A stretch of DNA of 51,341 nt from Desulfobacteraceae bacterium RAAP-1 (GTDB taxonomy: Bacteria; Desulfobacterota; Desulfobacteria; Desulfobacterales; Desulfatirhabdiaceae), in assembly GCA_001443525.1 (NCBI GenBank), contig LKPX01000021.1:1-51341 (forward strand). Reading direction: 5' to 3'. A model generated the notes under the pieces. The model was given only the letters and a program-made list of their open reading frames with translations, was not told where the DNA came from and made no database searches. Below are positions 15,234 through 24,773 of this stretch, in pieces; position 1 is the first letter of the stretch; each line of letters starts with the position of its first letter. A program made the position numbers and the translations under genes.

Positions 15234-16490
15234 ATGAACTCCTATGTAACCCAAAATGCAATCCTCTTCATTCTGATCAACTCCGGAAACGTTTTCAATT
15301 ACCTGTTTCAGGTGATGATCGGACGGAAACTGTCCCCTGAAGATTATGGCGCTTTCAATGCCTTGAATTCGATGACTGTTCTCATCACGATCCTGATCGG
15401 CGTACTGCCAGTGGTGATTGCCAAATTCACCGTTCAACTCTCTCTCAAAAGCATGGAAAAAGTTCGGGGGCTTTTTTTTTCAGGCCTGAAATGGCTCTGC
15501 ATCGGGGCTGGAGCCACCATGATCGCCGGATGGGCAGCCATTCCCCTGGTGAAGGATTTTCTTCGGATCAACCAAACCTGGACGATCGCCCTGATGGTAT
15601 GCCAAACCGGTCTGGCGTTTCTGTTGCCGCTGCCGATGGGCATTCTTCAGGGCCTGCAAAGATTCACGCCTTATGGATTGACATCCACGACCAGCACAGC
15701 AGGCCGTTTCGCTGGCGGCGTCGTCTATGTTCTGCTGCTCAACTGGGGCATGACGGGCGCAATTCTGTCCGGTGTGACAGGCAGCCTTTTGAGCCTCGTA
15801 TTCGGCCTTTATTGCCTGCACGACATCATGACCGGTCCACACACAGCGCCCACCATGGATGTTGTCGGAGATATGATCCGATATTCCGTACCGGTACTGC
15901 TGATGTCCATCGGCGTAGGCTCCCTGGGACAGATAGACATGGTGCTTGTAAGACATTTCTGCCTGCCTGACGACGCCGGATATTACGCAACCGCGGCCAT
16001 CCTGGGAAGAATCGCCTTTTTTCTGCCGGGTATTTTTCTGATGGTCATGTTTCCATCCGCCGCAAAGTCCCATTCGTTGGGAAGCAAAAACCATGCGGCC
16101 CTCTGGTGGAGCGCAGGGTTGACCGGAGTGCTTGCCGGGGGGTTCGCCGGTGTATGCGCCACATGGCCGGCGCAGATCATTTCACTGTTGTATGGCAAAG
16201 GCTACCTGCCATCCGTCCCCATATTCCGCATTATCAGCGTGGCGATGGCGTTTCTGGCCATGGCGAATGTATTTTTCACCTATTGCCTGGCCAGAAATGA
16301 ATACGGATTTCTCTGGATTCTCGGCATTGGACTGGCGGCCATGCTGGCGGGGGTCGGCATGTTTCACCAGTATTCGATTCAGATCGCATGGTCGTTGTTT
16401 TTTTCATCGGCGGTAATGTGCGGCGGAACGGTATTATGGTTTCTATGGAAACACCAGCGGGAAAAAGTACTGAGGGAAACATGTTCTTGA
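15234..16490 (+). CDS. Polysaccharide flippase, MATE/Wzx-like (first copy)
   Basis: A 418-residue polytopic protein of the oligosaccharide flippase family. It has about twelve hydrophobic segments and the N-terminal motif VMIGRKLSPEDYGAFNALNS (the 'lg..dfG.f....' segment of Wzx proteins). The central IDMVLVRHFCLPDDAGYYATAA is the usual repeat of that motif at the start of the second half. It would move lipid-linked glycans across the inner membrane. First gene of a plus-strand operon; its 3' end overlaps the next gene by 10 bp. Confidence 0.85.
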   Translation: MNSYVTQNAILFILINSGNVFNYLFQVMIGRKLSPEDYGAFNALNSMTVLITILIGVLPVVIAKFTVQLSLKSMEKVRGLFFSGLKWLCIGAGATMIAGWAAIPLVKDFLRINQTWTIALMVCQTGLAFLLPLPMGILQGLQRFTPYGLTSTTSTAGRFAGGVVYVLLLNWGMTGAILSGVTGSLLSLVFGLYCLHDIMTGPHTAPTMDVVGDMIRYSVPVLLMSIGVGSLGQIDMVLVRHFCLPDDAGYYATAAILGRIAFFLPGIFLMVMFPSAAKSHSLGSKNHAALWWSAGLTGVLAGGFAGVCATWPAQIISLLYGKGYLPSVPIFRIISVAMAFLAMANVFFTYCLARNEYGFLWILGIGLAAMLAGVGMFHQYSIQIAWSLFFSSAVMCGGTVLWFLWKHQREKVLRETCS

Positions 16491-19400
16491 AAACGTATAA
16501 GGTTGCAGTTCTCATTGCCCTGTTTTGCGGGATTGTTCCGGGAGGTTCAAGCGCCGGATATGCGGCCGAAAATCCGGCCTCGCCCCGGATAATCCTGTCA
16601 TCCGGATCGGAAGACACGTTTGTTCAGCAAATCAAAACCGTTGAGGATGGCGGTTTTGTTCTGGACAAAAACGCATCATTCAAAATGGAGGCCCGGATAG
16701 AACCCGTTTTGACGACGGAAAAAACAGTTTACAGCAAACACGATCTGGCGCTCTCCCCCCCTGCCTGGGAATGCCGGGACTTTCCCTGCACACGAACCTG
16801 GTCTATTGATCTTTCGAAGCAGTCGCTTTCCACAGATGACTTTCCGCATCTCTTGTTGTCGTGGGATCAGGCGGTTCCTGGCGAAACACCGGAGGTAACC
16901 GTCGCTCTGTCGGCAAACGCCAAAACAACCGATGAAAAGGACCGTATCGCTCATTTCGAAGGACATTTCAAAGAAGGCTCCAACCGGCTGATTTCCCCCA
17001 TATCCACCATGGAAATGAAGGATGCGGTCTATAAAAAAAAATCATGGCTGTATGTTCTGAAACGAGATTTTGGATTTAAATCCGACAACGAATGGCGATA
17101 TTGCGAAGACGCCAATAACTTGATTTTACAGTCCCGCATTGATGTTCCAGCAAGCAAGGTGCAGGTATTCCAGATAGTCACCGATGCCAAAACATCCCCC
17201 CGATACGTCAACTTTTCGATAGACTCTCATGGAACCGGCAAACGCGACAGATTTATATCGTTTCAACAAATTCGGCATTCCACAGAAACCATTGGGGACA
17301 CCACCGTTCTGACAATAGATGTTGCGGAATCATTGAAAGCACTTGGCCTGAACCCGGACAAGGTGGTTATCATGGAGCCAATCATCGCGCTGCCAACGGT
17401 TTTTTCGGCATATGAAAAAGATAAGCCTTTTAAAAAGTTGATTTTCGCCGCTGAAAACCAGATCGGGCATACCCGGATTGTAATGCCGCAGATACAAAAG
17501 AATAACAACCATGTTTCACTGGACTTCGATTTCAGCCAGACGCTGGAACAAAGCCGACTGTGGGACGCCCGGTGGCAAAACATCACCATTACCGTCCGCT
17601 CGTCAAAACCGCAGCAAATTCAGTGGACAGACGCAACGTTTCTCGACTACTGGCAGGGACGCGTTCCTGCTCTGGCATCGGCGCCTGTCCAGGCTCTATC
17701 TGGTTGGGGATTTCCTGTGTCCGCAATCGGAACGGAACAGGTGCGTAAATTCCGGCCCATATATTACAACCACCAAACACAAGGGACGCCAATATCACCA
17801 CTGCGCCAAATGACCCATACCCCGTTTCAGGACCGGGATATGGGCGTTACCGGAGACCACCTGTGGTACCAGATCAAGAAGGAACCGCGGGCCATTACCC
17901 TGAAAGGGATATTCACGGATAGAAAAGGATTGGCTCATCTGACAATACAACCTTTTTCAAAAAGCGTGCATATTGCCTTCACTGGCTCCAAGGCAGCGTC
18001 CGTGATTGTCGAACAATTGAACGGTTCACGTATTGACTTGCCCCTGCGCTTTTTTCTGGTGGATGGAAAGCTGCCGGTGCCTGCGAACGCCGCGCTTTCT
18101 CTGCGCATCGTTCCGGAAAAACCGCCTGTATCTTCCGTTCCTGTTTTACAAACGGGCAGGAACAAAATTCCGGAAGCAGAAGCATTCAACGAGTCGTGGG
18201 ATCTACGGCTCGAAGCTACAGAATGGGATCAGTTTACGGATGCCGTTTTTCCCGCGGCTCAGGCGCCTCCGGTCCAACGAAATTGGTTCGCTGCGGATGG
18301 CCATGTGAAAAATGACCTCTGGATATGGCGCTCCGGCCCCTTGCCGGTTTGGGGAAATCTGATGCTGACGACCCCGACCGGAAAAATGAACCTGCCGATG
18401 GGATTCAGCAGCAACTGGGCAAATCCCAAAGTACCTGACAACGCCAGCATCGAAGGATTCATCCCTCTGAAAGAATCATGGCTTCCACCTCTGCCCCCCA
18501 GCGACACGGAGACAATTTGTTTCGATGTCCAGACGGCACAACCAGACAGTCCCCTCAATCTGCAAGACCTGATCTGGTGGGAAAAAACCGGCGAAATTCC
18601 TTTAAACAGCACTGGTCCAAACATGGTTACAGACGCTGAAACACAAAAGATTTATCTCTTCCGGAATCACACAAAGCCCATGCAGTGGACGTTTACCCTC
18701 CCGGCGACACCGTACATGCTGCCCAGACAGTTGACGCTGCCGGTGCCCCTGCCGCCGTTCTGCAAACTGGAACTCAAGATCGGTGACCAGACATGGAGTC
18801 CGCCGGCAAACACCCCGGTTTGGGATATCCCGGAGAAGATCGGCGCCTTCAAAACACTGACGCTTACACTCACATCGTGGGGGGAGGAACCGGTGCTGGT
18901 TGTATCCAGACCTGCCCTTCGGGTCGTGGGAATTCAACGTACGGCTGACTCGGATATGGCGCTGATCACCGTCAATCTGGATGGAAAAAAAATCCCCATG
19001 AACCCTTCAGAATTCAGGGATTCCAGCAGTGAGTGGGTGCGGCTTCCCGATATCGCTCTCACGGCCGGGAAGCATAAAATCGGCCTTGTGAACAGTCGGT
19101 ACTTTCGGATTGACAGGTTGAAATTACATACGGACAGTCCTCAGCCATGGCCAGACGAATCCAGCAATACGCCCCCCGCGCCATCGCTCTGGTATCGTCT
19201 TTTCTGGCTTGGAATCAAGTTAATGTTTCTGGCCGGGATAGGGTATGCCACGTATATCTTCAGACATCCGCTGCGAATCACTTTCAATCGCTTCTGGCAA
19301 CCTTTCCGGCGCATAACGTCAGATATTTATGACCGGTTTTCTGACCGGACCTGGTCTATAGCCTGGCTTGCCATCAGTGGAATTTTGTACATCACCGGAG

Positions 19401-19735
19401 TTTTGATGCCGGTTCAGGGAAGCGAAAACTATTTCATCACATTCGGTGGAATGACTGTCGTCTGTTTTCTCTGGCATGTAAGTCGCTGGCAACAGGAACG
19501 GATAACCCGACAATTTCCCAGAATAGCCGCATCTGTTTATGACAGCCGCAGCAAAACGTTTTTTGCATGGGCGCTGATACTTCTGGTTGTCACCGCGATC
19601 CTTTTGACCATGAAACTGGAAATTGTGGCGGAACAGGCGGCTGTAATTGTATATTACCTGCTTGTCATCGGAACCGTCGGCGAGGTAGTGGCGCTGCGCC
19701 GCGGCAGTGATAAAAACGGAGCGGAAAATGCCTGA
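16481..19735 (+). CDS. Large exported and membrane-anchored protein of unknown function
   Basis: A 1084-residue protein from ATG 16481 (GAGGG upstream). This start gives a typical signal sequence (MFLKTYKVAVLIALFCGIVP, cleavage near YAA-EN), whereas the upstream in-frame ATG does not. Residues about 25-900 are predicted extracytoplasmic, rich in Trp/Pro and beta-strand-like segments, suggestive of several beta-sandwich (possibly carbohydrate-binding) modules. Five membrane helices close the protein (about 910-1075: LFWLGIKLMFLAGIGYATYI, WSIAWLAISGILYITGVLMP, FGGMTVVCFLW, FFAWALILLVVTAILL, AAVIVYYLLVIGTVGEVVAL). No enzymatic motif recognised. Its coupling to flippase and DUF2079 genes suggests a role in glycan assembly or modification at the periplasmic face. 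Confidence 0.75.
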   Translation: MFLKTYKVAVLIALFCGIVPGGSSAGYAAENPASPRIILSSGSEDTFVQQIKTVEDGGFVLDKNASFKMEARIEPVLTTEKTVYSKHDLALSPPAWECRDFPCTRTWSIDLSKQSLSTDDFPHLLLSWDQAVPGETPEVTVALSANAKTTDEKDRIAHFEGHFKEGSNRLISPISTMEMKDAVYKKKSWLYVLKRDFGFKSDNEWRYCEDANNLILQSRIDVPASKVQVFQIVTDAKTSPRYVNFSIDSHGTGKRDRFISFQQIRHSTETIGDTTVLTIDVAESLKALGLNPDKVVIMEPIIALPTVFSAYEKDKPFKKLIFAAENQIGHTRIVMPQIQKNNNHVSLDFDFSQTLEQSRLWDARWQNITITVRSSKPQQIQWTDATFLDYWQGRVPALASAPVQALSGWGFPVSAIGTEQVRKFRPIYYNHQTQGTPISPLRQMTHTPFQDRDMGVTGDHLWYQIKKEPRAITLKGIFTDRKGLAHLTIQPFSKSVHIAFTGSKAASVIVEQLNGSRIDLPLRFFLVDGKLPVPANAALSLRIVPEKPPVSSVPVLQTGRNKIPEAEAFNESWDLRLEATEWDQFTDAVFPAAQAPPVQRNWFAADGHVKNDLWIWRSGPLPVWGNLMLTTPTGKMNLPMGFSSNWANPKVPDNASIEGFIPLKESWLPPLPPSDTETICFDVQTAQPDSPLNLQDLIWWEKTGEIPLNSTGPNMVTDAETQKIYLFRNHTKPMQWTFTLPATPYMLPRQLTLPVPLPPFCKLELKIGDQTWSPPANTPVWDIPEKIGAFKTLTLTLTSWGEEPVLVVSRPALRVVGIQRTADSDMALITVNLDGKKIPMNPSEFRDSSSEWVRLPDIALTAGKHKIGLVNSRYFRIDRLKLHTDSPQPWPDESSNTPPAPSLWYRLFWLGIKLMFLAGIGYATYIFRHPLRITFNRFWQPFRRITSDIYDRFSDRTWSIAWLAISGILYITGVLMPVQGSENYFITFGGMTVVCFLWHVSRWQQERITRQFPRIAASVYDSRSKTFFAWALILLVVTAILLTMKLEIVAEQAAVIVYYLLVIGTVGEVVALRRGSDKNGAENA

Positions 19736-21362
19736 GCGTTCCCCTCGGTTGCGTCGAATATTGACTGTGTCTGGAGGAATGCTTCTGTCTTGTCTGTTTG
19801 TCGAAGCGTTGCTGCGATATGCGGCGTTGTCCACCTATGTTTTCGATTTGGGCTTGTTTCTCAACAGTTTTTATAATGTCGGCAAAGAATGGCAACGTGC
19901 TTTTTGGGGACACATCCACCCGTTCATACCGTTATATGGGCTGATTTATGCACATCTGCCCGCCGGCATGGCGCCTTATTTTGTGGTCGGTGAGCAGGCG
20001 CTGGCGCTGATAATCGCCACAGTCTGGATGTGGCGGTCTTTCGGGGCTTGGCCAGGGATGGCAATGGCGATCTACTATCCACTGTGGGTCAACGCTCTTT
20101 TTGATTTTCATTTCGACCATCTGGCGATACCACTGCTCGCCTGGTTTTATATCGCCTGCCAAAAACGTCGTTTCGGTCAGGCCATGTCAGCCGCCATATC
20201 GCTGATACTGGTCAAAGAACCCTTCGCTCTGGAAACCGCAGGATGCGGCATTTATCTGCTCTGGCTGACGTTGCGTGAGAATGGACTCCAAGACCGCTGC
20301 AGGATATGGGGAAGTTTATGGGTCATAATCGTTGGCATGAGCTGGTTTTACATATCTGTAAACTGGCTGCTGCCCTATTTTACGGTTGGGGCATTGCGGG
20401 GAGGAATCGATGCATCAGCGTTTTCCTGGCTGGGCCATAACCTGAAGGATATGGTCATCACACTGTTGATTCGACCCGATCTGATCCCTCGCGAAATTTT
20501 TCAGACACCCGGAAAGCTGGCTTATTTAGTGGTGATTTTTGGATCGCTGGCTTTCATTCCGCTGCTGCGCCCTGCCGCACTGATTCCGGCATTGCCTATC
20601 TTGTTGATTTCTTTGCTCTCACATCTCAGCAACTATTATTCTTACAGCAATCACTACACCGCCGGTATCATCGTGCCGGCAATCGTCGCCTTTCGAGATG
20701 GTCTGCCGGTGGCCGGGCGGTGGTTTGAAGTCATATGGGGACGGCTGACAACTCGTTTCGCCATCCCGAACCGGCGCACAGATTACGGCGGCATGACGTT
20801 TGCCGTCCTGTTGATCGGCTGGATGTTGATATCCCACGCAGCGCTGGCGACATCCCCGATTTCACGACTCTTCTGGTCGGATAAAATCTGTAATTATAAC
20901 TGGCGAGCCTATGTGCCGACAGCACGGGACGCCATGATGAAACAGGCCATGCGATCTTGTATTCCGGTAAATCCGAACATGGTTGTCAGTACCCAGAATT
21001 CCGTCAACTGGGGATATCTAACCCGTTGTCAAGCTTGTCTTCCCTTTCCAGAGGGGATCCGAAAACCGCATCTGACACCAGATTGGTCAAACCGTACGGT
21101 ATCAGGGTTATGGCAATTTGTCATGACAGGCCATCAAACGCCTGTAAAGGTAAAACCCCGATTTGCCGATTTTGTGGTGCTGGATTTGAAACGCCCCTGG
21201 ACACTGACGGATCAGGGATGTGACTGGTTGTATGGCCGGTGTACCAATACTGAAATGGCGGAACGATTTTTACACCAAATCGACACCATGTCCATCGATT
21301 ATCAGAATATCTTCTCACAGGACGGTTTCATGATTTTCCGCCGAAAAACGGATATGCAATGA
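19728..21362 (+). CDS. DUF2079 membrane protein (predicted GT-C-like)
   Basis: A 544-residue polytopic protein from ATG 19728, which has GGAGCG upstream and overlaps the preceding stop by 8 bp. It shows the DUF2079 hallmarks: YVFDLGLF after the first helix (residues 38-44), HIHPFIPLYG, and the segment NALFDFHFDHLAIPLLAWFY followed by the KEPFALE motif. The C-terminal soluble part (about 390-540) is extracytoplasmic. DUF2079 proteins have a GT-C-type topology, so a lipid-linked sugar transferase or polymerase role is possible but unproven. It overlaps the next flippase gene by 4 bp. Confidence 0.8.
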   Translation: MPERSPRLRRILTVSGGMLLSCLFVEALLRYAALSTYVFDLGLFLNSFYNVGKEWQRAFWGHIHPFIPLYGLIYAHLPAGMAPYFVVGEQALALIIATVWMWRSFGAWPGMAMAIYYPLWVNALFDFHFDHLAIPLLAWFYIACQKRRFGQAMSAAISLILVKEPFALETAGCGIYLLWLTLRENGLQDRCRIWGSLWVIIVGMSWFYISVNWLLPYFTVGALRGGIDASAFSWLGHNLKDMVITLLIRPDLIPREIFQTPGKLAYLVVIFGSLAFIPLLRPAALIPALPILLISLLSHLSNYYSYSNHYTAGIIVPAIVAFRDGLPVAGRWFEVIWGRLTTRFAIPNRRTDYGGMTFAVLLIGWMLISHAALATSPISRLFWSDKICNYNWRAYVPTARDAMMKQAMRSCIPVNPNMVVSTQNSVNWGYLTRCQACLPFPEGIRKPHLTPDWSNRTVSGLWQFVMTGHQTPVKVKPRFADFVVLDLKRPWTLTDQGCDWLYGRCTNTEMAERFLHQIDTMSIDYQNIFSQDGFMIFRRKTDMQ

Positions 21363-22573
21363 GCTGGCGGCACCTTCCCCATCAATGGGTAGCCAGCATG
21401 TATGTCGCGGGAATATCCATGACGCTTTTTTTCTGGTTGGGGAAAATACTGGGGCCGGCGCTGTTCGGACAATACAATTACGCACTCACATGGGCTGCAA
21501 TGGTGGCCGTCATATTCGATGGCGGTTTCAAGACGCTTATTTTTCGTGAGGAGATCAAAAGCCGAACAAAAGGAATCATGATCTGTCAGGCCATCGGTCA
21601 TCTTCTGACGATAGTTGGATTGAGCCTTGTTGGATGGATTGTCTGCTGCAGAACATACACCGTCATGTGGCTGGCCGTGATTATTTCCGTTGCAGTCAAC
21701 ACCGTCGTCAGTTTCTACTCATCGAGTCTCAAAGCAAAAGGGGCTTTCCGCACCGAAGCCATGTGGCAGATCATTTTTAGATCGGTTTCAGCCGCAAGCA
21801 TCCTGGTATGCGTATATCTGTGGCCTACACCCGTCATTATTTTCTGGGCAGGCGCAATGGGGCTGCTTGCCTGTCTTTGCTTCATATGGCAGTGGTTCCG
21901 GACGCATCGCCCGATTTTTCAGCCGGACTTGGCTGTGTATCGTTCCGCCATGGCTTTGATGGTGATTGATATCGCAACATCGCTTTATTTTCGTATTGAT
22001 ATCATCCTGTTAAACCACTTGAATGTCTCTCAGGCGGATATTGGCCGATATGCGGCTGCAGTAAAGATTCTGCAGGGATTCGTGCTGCTTTCAATGCCTG
22101 TCTCCCAGATATTTTTCAGAGAAATGCGAATTCACTGGCTGGAGGGGACATTTTTTCTGAAGCGACTTTTTAGTGCAATCTCATTGTCCGTGGTATTGGC
22201 GGTCACAACGGCTGCTTTATCCTGTTGGATAGGCGAATACGGGATTGTACAGATTTTGGGTAAAAGCTTTCGTGAAGCTGCAAATGTACTTCCCTGGCTG
22301 ATGATCAGCCTGATTTTTATCTTTCCCAATGCTCTGCTGACAAATGCCGCTCTGGCTGCCGGCGGAGAGTGGTTTTATGCAATGGCGACAATTTTTGCGG
22401 CCATTGCAAATATTACCCTCAATTTCTGGCTGATACCTGGTTATGGCATCATGGGAGCAGCATGGGCGACCATCGCCACAGAGGCATGTCTGTCCGCAGG
22501 ACTTCTGACAGCTATCGAGAGAATACGATATAACTTCAAAACCAACCCGTTACCACAGGCGACATATCGTTGA
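21359..22573 (+). CDS. Polysaccharide flippase, MATE/Wzx-like (second copy)
   Basis: A 404-residue polytopic protein with about twelve hydrophobic segments. LFFWLGKILGPALFGQYNYA near the N-terminus and IDIILLNHLNVSQADIGRYA at the start of the second half are the paired flippase motifs. The sequence is clearly different from the first flippase of this operon, so the two are not a recent duplication. Start overlaps the upstream stop (ATGA at 21359-21362). Two flippases in one operon could serve two lipid-linked intermediates. Confidence 0.83.
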   Translation: MSWRHLPHQWVASMYVAGISMTLFFWLGKILGPALFGQYNYALTWAAMVAVIFDGGFKTLIFREEIKSRTKGIMICQAIGHLLTIVGLSLVGWIVCCRTYTVMWLAVIISVAVNTVVSFYSSSLKAKGAFRTEAMWQIIFRSVSAASILVCVYLWPTPVIIFWAGAMGLLACLCFIWQWFRTHRPIFQPDLAVYRSAMALMVIDIATSLYFRIDIILLNHLNVSQADIGRYAAAVKILQGFVLLSMPVSQIFFREMRIHWLEGTFFLKRLFSAISLSVVLAVTTAALSCWIGEYGIVQILGKSFREAANVLPWLMISLIFIFPNALLTNAALAAGGEWFYAMATIFAAIANITLNFWLIPGYGIMGAAWATIATEACLSAGLLTAIERIRYNFKTNPLPQATYR

Positions 22574-23715
22574 CAAACATTGCAGGACATCAAAAAAACC
22601 GACTGCGTATTGCCATTCAGGGGGATCAACTTTCATCGCCTACAGGCGGCGGCAGGTTTATCCGAGGGTTTCTCAGAACGCTGTTTTCCGAATTTCCGGA
22701 CCAGATCGATCGCGCTTATGTGTTGGTAACCCAGAACGAATCAATCGCATGTCTTGGAAAACTTCCTCCTAATGTCACTTTGCTGAAGCAGCGATTTCCT
22801 TGTCAATTACGTTATACGCCGCTGGCGCGACTTTTCGGATATACGTTGCCGTCCATAGATGTGGCTTTCGGCCCTTTTTATCATGTATTTCCCTCATCAC
22901 GAGCGAAGATACGCGGTATCACTCTCCATGATATGTCGTACTTCGATGCGCGCTATCATCCACAAAACATGACCGTACGGAATGAAAAGGCGCTCATGAC
23001 GAGGACAGTGCAGTTATGTAACAGCGTGGTGTGTATCAGCAATGCCACGTTACGCGAATTTCAGGACAAATGGCCCCAACTCGCACACAAAGCGGTGATG
23101 ATATATAACGGCGTATCCGCCGAAGAAACACGGTCTTCTACCCCCCGGCCCTCCCCGCAAAACAGCATTCTTGCCGTCGGCACCATCGAACCGCGCAAGA
23201 ACTATTCCACGCTCTTGGATGCCTATGAACAATTGCTCGGCGAACAAGGGGATGCAGCGCCGCTCCTCAACATTGTGGGCGGGATGGGATGGTTGAGCGA
23301 TGACGTCGTTCGACACATAATGGCGCTGCAGACGACCGGCAAATGCAAGTGGCTGCAAAATATCTCCGACGCGCAACTGGTCGATGCGTACAACCACGCC
23401 GGCGTTTTCACCTACCTGTCTCTCTGCGAAGGGTTTGGGTACCCGCCCTTCGAGGCCGCCTTCGCCGGATGCCCCATGGTACTCGGCAACGCCTCATCCG
23501 TCGGAGAAATCTGGTCGCAGCACGCAACATGCGTTGACCCTCTGGATGTGGACGCCATTGTCGCCGCCTGGAAATGGGCATTGGGACTTTCGCCGTCACA
23601 GCGGGAAACCGTAGCGGCCGTGCAGAAAAAACGGGCGCAGGAGTTCACATGGAAACGAACGGTGGAACAGTATGTCGCTCACTGGCAACACCTGATCACC
23701 GGGATGAAACGATGA
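22570..23715 (+). CDS. GT4 glycosyltransferase (first of three)
   Basis: A 381-residue GT-B glycosyltransferase starting at TTG 22570, whose last two bases form the TGA stop of the flippase gene (TTGA overlap). N-terminal domain: GDQLSSPTGGGRFIRGF and ITLHDMSYFDARYHP. Donor-binding domain: ILAVGTIEPRKNYSTLLDAY and the EX7E signature in LCEGFGYPPFEAAFAGCP. The layout matches retaining mannosyl/rhamnosyl-type GT4 enzymes but the donor cannot be named. Cytoplasmic, peripheral to the membrane. Coupled to the next GT4 gene by an ATGA overlap. Confidence 0.88.
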   Translation: MTNIAGHQKNRLRIAIQGDQLSSPTGGGRFIRGFLRTLFSEFPDQIDRAYVLVTQNESIACLGKLPPNVTLLKQRFPCQLRYTPLARLFGYTLPSIDVAFGPFYHVFPSSRAKIRGITLHDMSYFDARYHPQNMTVRNEKALMTRTVQLCNSVVCISNATLREFQDKWPQLAHKAVMIYNGVSAEETRSSTPRPSPQNSILAVGTIEPRKNYSTLLDAYEQLLGEQGDAAPLLNIVGGMGWLSDDVVRHIMALQTTGKCKWLQNISDAQLVDAYNHAGVFTYLSLCEGFGYPPFEAAFAGCPMVLGNASSVGEIWSQHATCVDPLDVDAIVAAWKWALGLSPSQRETVAAVQKKRAQEFTWKRTVEQYVAHWQHLITGMKR

Positions 23716-24737
23716 CAAACGCCTATACAAACAGCCGCGGCATCAACGTCACGCACTACCACCGCCGGCCCATCTATGAAATATCGTACAGCATCGAACA
23801 CCAGTTTGAAGATGTGCGAGCGGCCCTGCCCTCATTCGTTGTCCCAACCGTTGCGGTTTCCCGCTTTTTCAGCAAAGGCTTTTTTCCGCGCCTCTACAAC
23901 GCGCTGGAAGCCGTGCTGAGGCAATCGGACGTGAACCACGTCACCGGAGACGTCCAGTTTCTCGCCATCTTTCTTCACAAAAAAAGAACATTGCTCACAA
24001 TTCACGATTGCGTCATGCTCGAAAGACTGACAGGTCTCAAAAGGGCGGTTCTTTTTTTCTTCTGGTTCTGGCTTCCGGAAAAACGGTCGGCGCTTGTCTC
24101 CGTCGTATCCGAATCCACCAGGCGGGAACTGCTCCGACACCTCAACTGCGACCCGAACAAAATCCGGGTGGTTCATTGCTGCGTATCGCCGGAATTTCAA
24201 CCCGCGCCAGCAATGTTCAATTCTCAAAAACCGGTCATCCTGCAGACAGGCGCCCGCGACAACAAAAATTTGCTGCGCATCGCTGAAGCGCTGACAGGAA
24301 TTTCATGTCACCTGAAAATTGTCGGAAAACTTTCGCAGACACAAATTGCAGCTCTTGACCGTCATGGAATAGAGTATTCAAACGCTGTCATGATCCCCAA
24401 AGCCGAACTGGCAGCCCTGTATCGGGAATGCGACATGCTGGTGTTCGCCTCGACCTATGAAGGGTTCGGGCTGCCCATCATCGAGGCCAACGCCGTCGGA
24501 AGACCCGTTGTCACCAGCAACATCCTTTCCATGCCGGAAGTCGCCGGAAACGCCGCATGTTTTGTCGATCCGTTCGATGTGGCCAGCATCCGATCCGGAA
24601 TTCAAAAAGTCATTGAAACCCCTGAATACCGTGATATGCTTGTGCAAAACGGATTTCAAAACGTGCGGCGATTTCGGCCCGGAGACATTGCGGCGCAGTA
24701 CGCCGAACTCTATCGGGAAATACTTGCAGAGAACTGA
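23712..24737 (+). CDS. GT4 glycosyltransferase (second of three)
   Basis: A 341-residue protein from ATG 23712 (ATGA overlap with the preceding stop); the frame is open further upstream, but that part is only a shadow. It carries TLLTIHDCVMLERLTG in the N-terminal domain, then VVSESTRRELLRHLNCDPNK, the donor-site IVGKLSQTQ and the EX7E motif in STYEGFGLPIIEANAVGRPV. It lacks the long N-terminal acceptor region of larger GT4 enzymes. Followed by a 36-bp gap to the third GT4 gene. Substrate unknown. Confidence 0.87.
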   Translation: MTNAYTNSRGINVTHYHRRPIYEISYSIEHQFEDVRAALPSFVVPTVAVSRFFSKGFFPRLYNALEAVLRQSDVNHVTGDVQFLAIFLHKKRTLLTIHDCVMLERLTGLKRAVLFFFWFWLPEKRSALVSVVSESTRRELLRHLNCDPNKIRVVHCCVSPEFQPAPAMFNSQKPVILQTGARDNKNLLRIAEALTGISCHLKIVGKLSQTQIAALDRHGIEYSNAVMIPKAELAALYRECDMLVFASTYEGFGLPIIEANAVGRPVVTSNILSMPEVAGNAACFVDPFDVASIRSGIQKVIETPEYRDMLVQNGFQNVRRFRPGDIAAQYAELYREILAEN

Positions 24738-24773
24738 CAGACATCCCGTCTGCCGACAGAAAAGAACCAATTT

